A stretch of DNA of 64,000 nucleotides from Comamonas sp. JUb58 (lineage in GTDB: Bacteria > Pseudomonadota > Gammaproteobacteria > Burkholderiales > Burkholderiaceae_C): assembly GCF_004364775.1 (NCBI RefSeq), contig NZ_SOAL01000016.1, positions 1 through 64,000 of the forward strand, given 5' to 3'. Made by a program: the position numbers and the translations under genes. Under the pieces are notes generated by a model. It searched no databases, was not told where the DNA came from, and saw only the letters and a program-made list of their open reading frames with translations. Positions 15,950 to 24,674 of the stretch are shown in pieces (the stretch's first letter is position 1; each line of letters opens with the position of its first letter).

Positions 15950-16837
15950 ATGAAAAACGCCATTCTGCTTGCCGCCATCTTTTTGTCCGCTGTGATGGCG
16001 GCCATTATCTTGCTGTACTTTGTGGCCATCGTGCGCAAGGCCCGGCCATCGGTGCGCGAGCACATGGACCCGCTGCCCTGGGGCATCCGGCTCATCTGGC
16101 CGGCCGTCAACGTGCTGCAGTTCCATGTCTCGGAGATTGCGCCCACCTCCAGCCTGTTGCGCTGGAAGCGCAAGCTGCAGTTGGCCGGCCTGGAGTATGT
16201 GCTGAAGGCTGAGGAGATCATCGCCGTGCGTGTGATCTCGATGGCGTTGGTGGGGCTGGCCTTTACGGGCGCCACGATGGCGCTGAAGATCGATGGGCAG
16301 TGGGTGCGCCTGGCCTGCCTGGCGGGCCTGCTGCTGGGCTGGATGCTGCCGGCCATCTGGGTCAATGACCGCAAGAAACGCCGCGACAAGGAAGTGCTGC
16401 GCACCTTGCCCGGTTACCTCGACCTGATCACCTTGTGTTGCCAGGCGGGCCTGGGCTTGACGGCGGCGATCTCGCAGGCGGTGCAAAAGGGCCCGCGTGG
16501 CGCGATGCACGAAGAGCTGGAGCGCCTACTGCGCGAAATGCGCACCGGCATGAGCCGTATGGATGCCTTCAACGCCATGGCCGAGCGCATGGACAACAAG
16601 CATGTGCGCGGCCTGGTCTCCAACCTGACCCAGGCCGAATCGCTGGGTGCCAGCGTTACCGATACCCTGGTCGCCATCTCCGAGCAGCGCCGCACCGAGC
16701 GCTTTCAGCACGCCGAAAAGCTGGCGATGGAAGCGCCCGTGAAGATGCTTGGCCCGCTGGTGATCTTTATCTTTCCGGTCACCTTCATGGTGATCTTTTT
16801 TCCACTCGCGGTGCAGATGTACCAAACCTTGAAATGA
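15950..16837 (+). CDS. tadC: Tad inner-membrane platform protein TadC
   Basis: 295 residues, paralogous to TadB. It has an N-terminal membrane helix, the central pair around ALVGLAFTGATMAL and LAGLLLGWMLPAIWV, and a T2SS-F cytoplasmic domain (TLPGYLDLITLCCQAGLGLTAAI, EELERLLREMRTGMSRMDAF, LVSNLTQAESLGASVTDTL). A C-terminal helix (LVIFIFPVTFMVIFFPLAVQM) closes the protein. It is expected to heterodimerise with TadB. The stop overlaps the DUF192 gene start. Confidence 0.93.
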   Translation: MKNAILLAAIFLSAVMAAIILLYFVAIVRKARPSVREHMDPLPWGIRLIWPAVNVLQFHVSEIAPTSSLLRWKRKLQLAGLEYVLKAEEIIAVRVISMALVGLAFTGATMALKIDGQWVRLACLAGLLLGWMLPAIWVNDRKKRRDKEVLRTLPGYLDLITLCCQAGLGLTAAISQAVQKGPRGAMHEELERLLREMRTGMSRMDAFNAMAERMDNKHVRGLVSNLTQAESLGASVTDTLVAISEQRRTERFQHAEKLAMEAPVKMLGPLVIFIFPVTFMVIFFPLAVQMYQTLK

Positions 16838-17157
16838 AGGCGCTTGGTATGCCCGCACTCAAAGTCCAGCTCGCCCAGCGCTTTACCGAGCGTGCCTTTG
16901 GGCTGATCTTTCGCCCACCGCCCGCCAGCGGCGAGGCGCTGGCGTTCGACCGCTGCGCGGCCGTGCACACCTGCTTCATGCGCTATGCGATCGATGTGGT
17001 GTTTGTCGATGCGCAGCAGCAGGTGCTGCGCATCAGCGCCGGCCTGGCGCCCTGGCGCATGGCCTGGTGCCGGGGCGCACAACGGGTGCTGGAGCTGCGC
17101 AGTGGCGAGGCAGCGCGCCTGGGGCTGGCACCGGGCCAGCGGCTGCAACTGTGTTGA
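16834..17157 (+). CDS. DUF192 family protein within the Tad operon
   Basis: 107 residues. ATG 16834 overlaps the TadC stop (ATGA); ATG 16849 is an alternative. The DUF192 pattern is clear: AQRFTERAFGLIFRPP, then AVHTCFMRYAIDVVFVDAQQQVLR (the conserved H-T-x-F-M-x-x-x-I-D-V-x-F-x-D core), and VLELRSGEAARLGLAPGQRL. DUF192 proteins are small, often periplasmic or archaeal, and of unknown biochemical role. Most lie elsewhere in genomes; here it is translationally linked to pilus genes. No signal peptide is present in this copy, so it is probably cytoplasmic. Confidence 0.85.
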   Translation: MKALGMPALKVQLAQRFTERAFGLIFRPPPASGEALAFDRCAAVHTCFMRYAIDVVFVDAQQQVLRISAGLAPWRMAWCRGAQRVLELRSGEAARLGLAPGQRLQLC

Positions 17158-17168
17158 AAGGGCTTGAA

Positions 17169-18338
17169 ATGCGCAAGATAAAACCAAGCGGCGCCCAGCA
17201 GCGCGGCGTGTCGATGACGGAGACCTTGATCGCGCTGCCGGTGGTGCTGGTGTTCACGCTGTCGCTGATCCAGTTTGCGCTGATCTACCGCGCCAGGCTG
17301 ACCCTGCAGTACGCCGCGAACGAGGCGGCACGCGTCGGCTCGCTCAACAACGCGCTGCCGCTGCCCTATGACCTGCGCATTCCGCTGGCCAAGAAGGGCA
17401 TGCTGGCCGATGTGAGCTTGGGCAATGTCAAATCCGCGCTCACCAAGGGCAGCGTCTGGCAAGGCTTTGTGCGGGGCATGATGCCACTCTATGTGTCGGA
17501 TGCGAGTGTGTCGGGCCTGCTCAAGGGCTGGATCAATACCAATACCGATCTGATCCAGGGCAGCTGCATCGAGTACGTCAACCCCACGCAGAACACCTTT
17601 TTGGACTGGGCCATGGTGGAGAACTATGGCGAATCGCGCGGCATTGTACGCATCCCCAACGACAGCCTGCGCTACCGCAAGCCGCTGCCCTATGAGCGCG
17701 ATGCCCGCACCGGCGCGACCGACACCTACAACGGCGACACGCCGAACCTGGAAGACACGCGGCTGCGCGGTGCCGTCTCCAACAAGACCTTGGGCGAGAC
17801 CAATATCCTGCACCTGCGCGTGCACTATGGCTACAAGCTCAGCGTGCCGATTGCCGGGCCCATCATCATCAAGGCCATGCAGGGCTACCGCTATGTCTCC
17901 AAGCACATCGGCTCGGTGCTGACCACGGGCGACGATGTGCTCAGCGCCGAGGCCACCGACCTCTCGGCTATTGATGCCTTCTTTCTGGCGAGCGACCGCT
18001 TTCCGCTGACGCAGGAGGCCTCGGTCGGCATGCAGTCCTCGCTGTACTGGCATCCCTTCTATTCCTTTGGGCCGGCCCGCGATACCTCGGACCTCAATGC
18101 CAGTTTCAAATGGGAGGTGGCCGACGGCAACAGCGGCCTGGGTGACTACGCCACCCTGGTGCCCGACCTGGTCGGCAATATCCGCAACGGTGCGCAGTGG
18201 GTGACCGCCCATGTGGGCAATGCGGCCATGGACGGCCTCAAGGATGTCGTGGGCCTGCGCAATGCCTTCTGCCCTGCGATCTGGACCAATCCGATGGGGG
18301 TGGAGAATGTTCCCAATCCATTCGATGCGGCGCCTTGA
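17169..18338 (+). CDS. TadE-like pseudopilin (second copy)
   Basis: 389 residues from ATG 17169, with GAAAGGG upstream; the longer open frame upstream overlaps DUF192. The prepilin site is QQRG^VSMTETLIALPVVLVF with Glu at +5. The TadE signature follows the helix (SLIQFALIYRARLTLQYAANEAARVGSLNN). A large extracytoplasmic domain of about 330 residues follows, with no known motif. Together with the gene at 8550 this gives the locus two long TadE-like proteins. It is likely a minor pseudopilin processed by the prepilin peptidase. Confidence 0.83.
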   Translation: MRKIKPSGAQQRGVSMTETLIALPVVLVFTLSLIQFALIYRARLTLQYAANEAARVGSLNNALPLPYDLRIPLAKKGMLADVSLGNVKSALTKGSVWQGFVRGMMPLYVSDASVSGLLKGWINTNTDLIQGSCIEYVNPTQNTFLDWAMVENYGESRGIVRIPNDSLRYRKPLPYERDARTGATDTYNGDTPNLEDTRLRGAVSNKTLGETNILHLRVHYGYKLSVPIAGPIIIKAMQGYRYVSKHIGSVLTTGDDVLSAEATDLSAIDAFFLASDRFPLTQEASVGMQSSLYWHPFYSFGPARDTSDLNASFKWEVADGNSGLGDYATLVPDLVGNIRNGAQWVTAHVGNAAMDGLKDVVGLRNAFCPAIWTNPMGVENVPNPFDAAP

Positions 18339-18771
18339 TGGGCCACTGGCCGCAGCGGCCGCGCTGCTGCTGTCGGCCGCGCTGGGCGCTGAGCCGGCGC
18401 GGGCGCAGACGGTGTGCAAGGACGATGGCGTGGAATACCTCCTTGGCGGTGCCGCTGCCGCCGGACCCGGCTGCAAGGCCGCAGTTGCGCCGCCCGCACG
18501 CCGCACGCTGCGCACGGCAGCATCTTCACCGGCCGCAACGCATACCCCGTCGCCTGCAACACGCCCGCGTGAGCGCGCTGATTTTAGCCAGGACGAGCGC
18601 CGCCTGATCCTGGAGACCGAGTTGAAAAAGGCCCAGCAGGTGCTGCAGGGCTTCTCCCAGGCATTGGGTGGGTCGGGCGGCAGCGCAGCACCGGCCGACA
18701 AGACCCGTGCGCTGGCCGATGTGCGCGCACTAACCGCCGAGCTGGCGCGCCTGCCACCAGCGGTGCGCTGA
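18307..18771 (+). CDS. Small secreted Tad-locus protein, unknown function
   Basis: 154 residues from ATG 18307 (alternative ATG 18325), overlapping the end of the TadE-like gene. The signal peptide core is PLAAAAALLLSAALGAEPARAQ, cleaving before TVCKDDG. The mature protein has two cysteines, an Ala/Pro/Thr-rich linker and a C-terminal helix (DERRLILETELKKAQQVLQGF) that could form a coiled coil. It is the last gene of the Tad operon and converges with a lipoprotein gene 4 bp away. Not recognised as any named Tad component. Confidence 0.68.
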   Translation: MFPIHSMRRLDGPLAAAAALLLSAALGAEPARAQTVCKDDGVEYLLGGAAAAGPGCKAAVAPPARRTLRTAASSPAATHTPSPATRPRERADFSQDERRLILETELKKAQQVLQGFSQALGGSGGSAAPADKTRALADVRALTAELARLPPAVR

Positions 18772-18775
18772 CGGG

Positions 18776-19213
18776 CTAGTCAGGGTTCTCCAAAGACCGC
18801 ACCAGTTCGGCCGCATTCGGGTAGCCCGAGGCCTTGGCCCGCTGGGCCCAGTACAGCGCGCTGGCACTGTCATGCTCGTAGATACCGATCTGGGCCAGGT
18901 TGAACTGCGCCGAGGCATGGCCCAGGTCGGCCGCCAGAATCAGCCAGTCACGTGCCTGGGCGTCGTCGTTTTCCACCGAACGCAGGTGCTGGTAGACATT
19001 GAAGGCCGCGCGCTTGTCGCCCCCTTGCGCCAGGCGCTTTTGGCGCAGCAGTTCGGCTTCGGACATGCGCGCAATGCCGACGCTGTTGGCACCCGGCTCA
19101 TAGCGGATGCCGGTGGGCGGGGCCGGCAAGGGCACATAGGGGATTTGCTGGCAGCCAGTGCTGGCCAGCACGGCCAGCAAGGCAAGGGCGAGGGCGATGG
19201 GCGTTATGCGCAT
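18776..19213 (-). CDS. SEL1/TPR-like repeat lipoprotein
   Basis: 145 residues with a lipoprotein signal: a hydrophobic h-region and lipobox ASTGC, the Cys at about residue 21. The mature region has SEL1-like helical repeats (ARDWLILAADLGHASAQFNLAQIG and ALYWAQRAKASGYPNAAELV). Such repeats mediate protein-protein contacts. The position next to the Tad operon, on the opposite strand, makes a TadD-like (TPR lipoprotein) role conceivable; TadD is otherwise missing here. The protein is shorter than typical TadD, so this stays a hypothesis. Confidence 0.75.
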   Translation of the reverse strand: MRITPIALALALLAVLASTGCQQIPYVPLPAPPTGIRYEPGANSVGIARMSEAELLRQKRLAQGGDKRAAFNVYQHLRSVENDDAQARDWLILAADLGHASAQFNLAQIGIYEHDSASALYWAQRAKASGYPNAAELVRSLENPD

Positions 19214-19255
19214 CGCCGCATTGTGGCATTGCGCAGCCAGGCGCCGTGGATCCGC

Positions 19256-20419
19256 TCAGCGCACAAAGGTGGAGGGCTGCAGGTCCGGTGTGGTGGCCTT
19301 GCGCCGCTCCAGCCAGAACGCCTCGTTCCTGGTCAGCATCTGGAAGTCCTGCGCATCCTGCAGCTTTTGCGCGGCATCCATCGGCCAGTTGGGGTTGTAG
19401 ATCAGCTCGCGCGCCAGGGCGACCAGGTCCGCCTGGCCGTTGCGCAAAATCGCCTCGGCCTGCTGCGCATGCACGATCAGGCCCACGGCCATCGTGCAGG
19501 CGCCGGTGGCGGCCTTGATGGCCGAGGCCAGTTCCACCTGGTAGCCATAGGTGGCAGACTGGCCACCGCGCAAGGGCGAGCCGGCAATGCCGCCCGAGGA
19601 GCAGTCGATCACATCGACGCCCAGCGGCAGCAGGCGCTGGACCAGCGCGATGCTGTCTTCCAATGTCCAGCCGCCGGGCGCGCCATCGGTGCAGGACAGC
19701 CGGACCAACAGCGGCAGGCCCGCTGGCCATACCGCGCGCACCGCTTCGACTACGTTTAGCAGCAACCGGCAGCGGTTGTCAAAACTGCCACCCCAGGCAT
19801 CGCCGCGCTGGTTGGCCAGCGGCGACAAAAAGCTGTGCAGCAAATAACCATGGCCGGCATGCAGCTCCAGCACCTGGTAGCCGGCGCGCGCGGCGCGGCC
19901 GGCGGCAGCGGCAAAGGCCTCCACGACTTGCTGAATGTCTTGCAGCGACATCGGCAAGGGCGTGTCCAAGCCCTTGCCGGCCGGGATGGCGCTCGGGCCC
20001 ATTGGCATCCAGGCCTCCCAGTCGGCGATGTCCGGCTGGTAGGGCAGAGCGCCCCGCCCCTGCGCAGGGGTCAGCTGCCGGGCCTTGCGGCCGGCATGCA
20101 TCAGCTGGATGCCCGGCGTGGTGCCGCAGTCGCGCATCAGCTGCACGATACGCTGCAAGGGCGCGACCATGTCGTCCTGCCACAAGCCTATATCGCCCAG
20201 GGTGCCGCAGCCACGCCGCTCCACGCCGGTGCCTTCCTGGAACACCAGGCCGCTGCCGCCTGCAGCCAGGCGGCCCAGATGCATCAGATGCCAATCCTGC
20301 ACCTGGCCATGGCGGCCCTGGTACTGCCACATGGGGGCGGCCACGATGCGGTTCTTGAGCACGACATCGCGCAGCTGCAACGGGCTGAAAAGCTGAGTCT
20401 GGGTTTCGCTGTGGGCCAT
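19256..20419 (-). CDS. Old Yellow Enzyme family NADH:flavin oxidoreductase
   Basis: 387 residues forming an FMN-binding TIM barrel. Visible landmarks are the N-terminal LKNRIVAAPMWQYQG strand, the HAGRKAR motif, the signature LHAGHGYLLHSFLSPLANQR followed by D-x-W-GGS-x-x-N-R, and the C-terminal phosphate-binding region (MAVGLI, then DLVALARELIYNPNWP). It lacks the Fe-S cluster and extra domain of dienoyl-CoA reductase types and fits the short YqjM-like class. It would reduce an activated C=C bond. As last gene of a CoA-dependent catabolic operon, it probably acts on an unsaturated or cyclic intermediate; the substrate is unknown. Confidence 0.9.
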   Translation of the reverse strand: MAHSETQTQLFSPLQLRDVVLKNRIVAAPMWQYQGRHGQVQDWHLMHLGRLAAGGSGLVFQEGTGVERRGCGTLGDIGLWQDDMVAPLQRIVQLMRDCGTTPGIQLMHAGRKARQLTPAQGRGALPYQPDIADWEAWMPMGPSAIPAGKGLDTPLPMSLQDIQQVVEAFAAAAGRAARAGYQVLELHAGHGYLLHSFLSPLANQRGDAWGGSFDNRCRLLLNVVEAVRAVWPAGLPLLVRLSCTDGAPGGWTLEDSIALVQRLLPLGVDVIDCSSGGIAGSPLRGGQSATYGYQVELASAIKAATGACTMAVGLIVHAQQAEAILRNGQADLVALARELIYNPNWPMDAAQKLQDAQDFQMLTRNEAFWLERRKATTPDLQPSTFVR

Positions 20420-20430
20420 GGTGCGGCGGC

Positions 20431-21663
20431 CTACTTCTTGACGAGAGGGCAGGCCGACTCAGACAGCGGCAGGAAGGCCTTGTCGGCCGGCACCGTGCTG
20501 ATGACCTTGTAGTAGTCCCAAGGGGCCTTGGACTCCTGCGGTGACTTGACCTGGAACAGGTACATGTCGTGCACCATCATGCCGTCCTCGCGCAGGCGCC
20601 CATTCTTGGTGAACACATCGTTGATCGGCATCTCGCGCATCTTGGCCATCACCGCCTTGGCATCGGTGCTGCCGGCGGCTTCCACTGCCTTCAGGTAGTG
20701 CTTGACCGAGGAGTAGGCGCCCATCTGGCTCATATTGGGCATGGCATTGACCTTGGCGAAGTACTTCTTCGAAAAGGCCCGTGTCTCGTCATTCATGTCC
20801 CAGTAAAAGGCCTCCGACAGCAGCATGCCCTGCGCGGTGCGCAGGCCCACCGAATGCACATCGTTGATGTACATCAGCAGCGAGGCGAGCTTTTGCTTGC
20901 TCTCGGGGGTGATGCCGAACTCGCGCGCGGCCTTGATCGAGTTGACCAGGTCATTGCCAAAGTTAGCCAGGCCGATCACGTCGGCCTTGCTGGCCTGGGC
21001 CTGCACCACGGCGGACGAGAAATCCGAGCCATTGAGCGGGTGGCGGGTCTCGCCGATCACCTTGCCGCCCACGGTGCCGATGGCCTGGGTGGTGGCCTTG
21101 ACGATGTCATAGCCGCCGGAGTAATCGGCGGTCAGAAAGTACCACTGCTTGCCGAATTTCTCGGCCGCAGCCTTGCCCACCGCATTGGCCAGCGAATAGG
21201 AGTTGTAGGCCCAGTGTGCCACCGTGGGGCCGCACATGTCGCCGGTGATGCGGTCGCTGGCCGGGCCGCTCATCACCAGCACCTTGCCCTTCTCCTTGGC
21301 GATGTTCAGCACCGCCAGCGCAGCGGCCGAGCCGCCCACGTCCTGGATCGCGTCCACGCCGTTGTCGTACCATTCGCGCGCCTTGGCGGCGGCCGAGTCG
21401 GCCTTGCTTTGGTGGTCAAAGGTCAGCAGCTCCACCTTGCGGCCCAGCACCTGGCCGCCGGCCTCGTCCAGTGCCATCTGGGCGGCGGTGATGCTGCCCT
21501 TGCCGGTGATGGCCGAGTAGACGCCGGACTGGTCGACGATCAGGCCGATGCGCACCGGCGGGCCCGATTGCGCCATGGCGCCCAGCGACAGGCAGAGCAG
21601 CGCTGCTGCCAGGCCCAGGGGTTGGAGGGGAGTGCGCAGTGCGCGGATGTGAGAGATAGCCAT
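20431..21663 (-). CDS. Branched-chain amino acid/aromatic-type ABC substrate-binding protein
   Basis: 410 residues. A Sec signal peptide (LGLAAALLCLSLGAMAQ) is followed by the type-1 periplasmic binding fold of the LivK family: PVRIGLIVDQSGVYSAITGKGSITAAQMALDE at the start, then GAQ-like ligand loops and DYSGGYDIVKATT in the second lobe. Members bind branched-chain amino acids or aromatic and related carboxylates. No permease or ATPase genes of this transporter type lie nearby, so it is an orphan receptor. It lies 11 bp upstream of the Old Yellow Enzyme gene. Confidence 0.9.
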   Translation of the reverse strand: MAISHIRALRTPLQPLGLAAALLCLSLGAMAQSGPPVRIGLIVDQSGVYSAITGKGSITAAQMALDEAGGQVLGRKVELLTFDHQSKADSAAAKAREWYDNGVDAIQDVGGSAAALAVLNIAKEKGKVLVMSGPASDRITGDMCGPTVAHWAYNSYSLANAVGKAAAEKFGKQWYFLTADYSGGYDIVKATTQAIGTVGGKVIGETRHPLNGSDFSSAVVQAQASKADVIGLANFGNDLVNSIKAAREFGITPESKQKLASLLMYINDVHSVGLRTAQGMLLSEAFYWDMNDETRAFSKKYFAKVNAMPNMSQMGAYSSVKHYLKAVEAAGSTDAKAVMAKMREMPINDVFTKNGRLREDGMMVHDMYLFQVKSPQESKAPWDYYKVISTVPADKAFLPLSESACPLVKK

Positions 21664-21678
21664 GTTCTTGTCTCCTGT

Positions 21679-22704
21679 TCAGCCGGTGGTCAGTACCTGG
21701 GATTCGCGGATCATCTGTTGCCAGCGCAGGCGCTCGGCCTGCAAGAATTTTTCATACTCGGCCGGGCCCTGGGCGGTGACCGAGACGCCTTGCTTCTCCA
21801 GCAGGTTTTTCAGCTCGGGCGCCTGCAGCTGGGCCACGGTGACCTTGCCCAGGCGGTCGACCACCTCGGCACCGGTCTTGCGCGGCACAAAAAAGCCGTT
21901 CCAGATCGGCGCGGCAAAGCCGGGGTAGCCCAGCTCGGCCACGGTGGGGATCTCGGGCCAGGAGGCCATGCGCTGCGCGCTCAAGGTGGCCAGCACGCGC
22001 AGCTTGCCCGACTGCACTTGCGGCCGGGTAAAGAGCGCCGTCATCGTGCCCACATCCACGCGCTGCTGCAGCAGATCGGGCAGGGCCGGGGCTTCGCCCT
22101 TGTAGGGCGCATGGATCATTTGCGCGCCGCTGAGCTTGCCCAGGTACTGCAAGGCCACATGCAAGGGCCCCAGCGGCCCGGTGGACATATAGCGCAGCTT
22201 GTCCGGGTGCTGCTTGGCATCGGCCAGCATCTCGCCCAGGGTCTGGTAGGGACTGTCCTGGGCCACCGCCAGCACATAGTCCACATTGCAGATCGAGGCC
22301 ACCGCCGCAAAGTCGCGCTGCGGGCGGTAGCCCAGGTCGGGCATCGTGTGTTCGAGCACGATATTGGTGCCCACGCCGCCCATCAGGATGTTGTAGCCAT
22401 CGGGTTCGGCATGGGCCACCTGGTTGGCGCCAATGGCGCCTGCAGCGCCGACCTTGTTGTCGACCACCACCGGCTGGCCCAGGCCGGGCTCCAGCGCCTT
22501 GGCCAGCAAGCGGCCCAGCACATCGGTGGCGCCCCCTGCCGCAAAGGGCACGACCAGCCGCACCGGCCGCGACGGATAGGGGCTCTGCGCCCAGGCCGGG
22601 TGGCCGGCCAGCAGGCTGGCTGCGCCCCAGGCGGTGCTGCGTGCCAGCCACCGTCGCCTGCCGGGATTGACCGGTGCTTGTTCCAGGGAAAGCTTGTCGT
22701 TCAT
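21679..22704 (-). CDS. Bug-family tripartite tricarboxylate transporter substrate-binding protein
   Basis: 341 residues. A Tat-like N-terminus (NPGRRRWLARSTAWGAASLLAGHPAWAQ) precedes the Bug fold: PSRPVRLVVPFAAGGATDVLGRLLAKALEPGLGQPVVVDNKVGAAGAIGANQVA, the two conserved hairpin loops that hold carboxylate ligands. The family is greatly expanded in Burkholderiales and mostly lacks linked TctAB membrane genes, as here. The RR pair makes Tat export plausible. The ligand is presumably a carboxylic acid fed into the neighbouring pathway. Confidence 0.93.
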   Translation of the reverse strand: MNDKLSLEQAPVNPGRRRWLARSTAWGAASLLAGHPAWAQSPYPSRPVRLVVPFAAGGATDVLGRLLAKALEPGLGQPVVVDNKVGAAGAIGANQVAHAEPDGYNILMGGVGTNIVLEHTMPDLGYRPQRDFAAVASICNVDYVLAVAQDSPYQTLGEMLADAKQHPDKLRYMSTGPLGPLHVALQYLGKLSGAQMIHAPYKGEAPALPDLLQQRVDVGTMTALFTRPQVQSGKLRVLATLSAQRMASWPEIPTVAELGYPGFAAPIWNGFFVPRKTGAEVVDRLGKVTVAQLQAPELKNLLEKQGVSVTAQGPAEYEKFLQAERLRWQQMIRESQVLTTG

Positions 22705-22764
22705 GGCATTGTCTCCGTTCCGTTTTTTGTGGTGTGCCGTGTCCTAAGCGAGATGAGAGAGGCG

Positions 22765-23502
22765 CTATAGCCGGGTGGCGCTGATCGTCAGTCCTCCATC
22801 GATATGCAAGGTCTGGCCGGTGATGTAGCCGGCCAGCGGATGCAGCAGAAAGTCGATCGCATGGGCGATCTCGACAGGCTCGGACACCCGCTGCAGCGGC
22901 ACGGCGGCGAGCAGCGCTTGGGTCTGCGGCGCGCCGGGCGGGCTGGCGGTCTTGAACAGTTCGGTGGCCACGGGGCCGGGGGCGATGACATTGACGGTGA
23001 TCTGGTCGGTGGCCAGCTCCAGCGCCCAGGTGCGGCTCATGCCGATGACTGCGGCCTTGGTGGCGCTGTAGGCGGTGCGGTTGGGCTTGCCCAGCGCGGC
23101 GCGCGAGGAGATATTGACGACACGGCCGGCGCGCGCCTGGCGCATGCCTGGCAGCAGCGCCTGCATGCAGACCAGGCAGGCATTCACGTTCAGCGCCATG
23201 GCTTCGTTCATGTCGGCCACGCTGGTGTGGGCCAGGTCGGTGGTGTGGGCCAGCGCGGCGTTGTTGACCAGGCCGTAGAAGGGGGCCTGCGCCGCCAGCT
23301 GCTCCACCTGCTGGCGCGTGCCCTCCAGGTCCATCAGATCGCAGGCGATGAACTGCTCATCGGCCCGCGCATCGGCGGGGATGCTGCGGGCCAGGCCAAT
23401 AGGCTGGTAGCCCTTGTCGGCCAGGTAGCGCATCGTGGCGCGGCCAATGCCCCGGCTGGCGCCGGTGACCAGGACGCGGGGTTTGCGGTTGCTGTCTGTC
23501 AT
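22765..23502 (-). CDS. Short-chain dehydrogenase/reductase
   Basis: 245 residues from ATG 23502, which overlaps the acyl-CoA dehydrogenase stop; the longer open frame upstream lies inside that gene. Classical SDR motifs are present: cofactor loop VTGASRGIGRA, structural NNAALAH, catalytic Ser in VVNISSRAALG, YSATK (Tyr and Lys), then GPVATELF. It probably oxidises a hydroxyacyl-CoA or reduces a ketone with NAD(P). The end INGQTLHIDGG-like segment (ITGQTLHIDGGLTIS) is standard for the family. Confidence 0.92.
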   Translation of the reverse strand: MTDSNRKPRVLVTGASRGIGRATMRYLADKGYQPIGLARSIPADARADEQFIACDLMDLEGTRQQVEQLAAQAPFYGLVNNAALAHTTDLAHTSVADMNEAMALNVNACLVCMQALLPGMRQARAGRVVNISSRAALGKPNRTAYSATKAAVIGMSRTWALELATDQITVNVIAPGPVATELFKTASPPGAPQTQALLAAVPLQRVSEPVEIAHAIDFLLHPLAGYITGQTLHIDGGLTISATRL

Positions 23503-24674
23503 GCCAGGCCTTTCAAAATTTGCCGACCGATGATGGTCTTTTGCACTTCGGTCGCCCCTTCGTAGATGCGCATGGGGCGGACTTCTCGGTAAAGGCGCTC
23601 GACCACGCTGCCGCAGGTGATGCCCATGCCGCCCCAGAGCTGCACGGCCGCATCCACCACCTGGAACGCGGCCTCGGTGCCCTGCATCTTGGCCATGGCG
23701 GCCTCGGTGCTGATGCGGCGCTGGCGCACATCGCGGCACCAGGCGGCCTTGTGCACAAGCAGGCGCGCGGCCTCCAGCTGCGTCGCCATATCGGCCAGCT
23801 TGTGCTGCACGGTCTGCATCTCGGCCATCGCCTGGCCATAGAGTTGGCGCTGGCTGACCCGCACCAGGGTCTCGTCCAGCGCACGCTGGCCCATGCCCAG
23901 CGCAGCGGCCCCTACCGAGCTGCGGAAGATATCGAGCACACCCATCGCCACCTTGAAGCCCTCGCCGGGCTGGCCCAGCAGGCGGTTGGCCGGCACCTTG
24001 CAGTGCTCAAAATGGATCTCCGCCAGCGGGTGGGGCGCGATGATGTCGATGCTGCGGTGGATGCGCAGGCCCGGGGTGTCGGCATCGACCAGCAAGGCCG
24101 ACAGGCCGCTGGCGCCCTTGGCCTCTTCGGTGCGGGCGATGACAACGTAGAAGTCGGCAATGCCGCCGTTGGAGATATAGGACTTGGCGCCATCGAGCAG
24201 GTAGTGGTCGCCCTGCAGCAGGGCCCGCGTCTTGGTGGCGGCCACGTCCGATCCGCCATCGGGCTCGGTCAGCGCAAAGGCCGCTACCTTGCGGCCCTCG
24301 CTGCAGGCCTGCACATAGGGCGTCACCAAACGGGGATCGCCTTTTTGCCAAAGCGCGGCGCTGCCAATGCCCTGCATGCTGAAGACAAAATCGGCCAGCG
24401 GCGCGTAGTAGCCCAGGCATTCGCGCACCAGGCAGATGGCGCGCAGGTCCACCACTGGCGCCATGCCATCGGCCATCGCTGGTGCGGCGTATTCCAGCAG
24501 GCCATGCCGGGCCAGGCTCTGCAGCCAGTGGCGGCATTCGGCCTGCAGGTCCTGCGGCGTCTCATCAGCCAGAAGCGCGCGGTTGTCGCTGATCCAGCGG
24601 TTGAGCCGGGCGATGACCTCGTCATGCCGTGCGTCAAAAAAGGGCGTTTCGGCCAGGGTCCATGGCTGCTTCAT
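23499..24674 (-). CDS. Acyl-CoA dehydrogenase
   Basis: 391 residues with the typical three-domain layout. An all-helical N-domain is followed by ALTEPDGGSDVAATKTRAL (FAD/substrate loop) and the C-terminal helical domain with WGGMGITCGSVVERLYREVRPMRIYEGATEVQ. The Glu of YEGATE is at the usual catalytic position. It would introduce a 2,3 double bond into an acyl-CoA made by the adjacent ligase. It overlaps both neighbours by 4 bp, a strong sign of one translational unit. Confidence 0.94.
   Translation of the reverse strand: MKQPWTLAETPFFDARHDEVIARLNRWISDNRALLADETPQDLQAECRHWLQSLARHGLLEYAAPAMADGMAPVVDLRAICLVRECLGYYAPLADFVFSMQGIGSAALWQKGDPRLVTPYVQACSEGRKVAAFALTEPDGGSDVAATKTRALLQGDHYLLDGAKSYISNGGIADFYVVIARTEEAKGASGLSALLVDADTPGLRIHRSIDIIAPHPLAEIHFEHCKVPANRLLGQPGEGFKVAMGVLDIFRSSVGAAALGMGQRALDETLVRVSQRQLYGQAMAEMQTVQHKLADMATQLEAARLLVHKAAWCRDVRQRRISTEAAMAKMQGTEAAFQVVDAAVQLWGGMGITCGSVVERLYREVRPMRIYEGATEVQKTIIGRQILKGLA

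Noticed and set aside
22765..23739. Longer start for the SDR gene (324 codons)
   Set aside because: The extra N-terminus lies inside the acyl-CoA dehydrogenase gene; ATG 23502 gives the standard SDR length.
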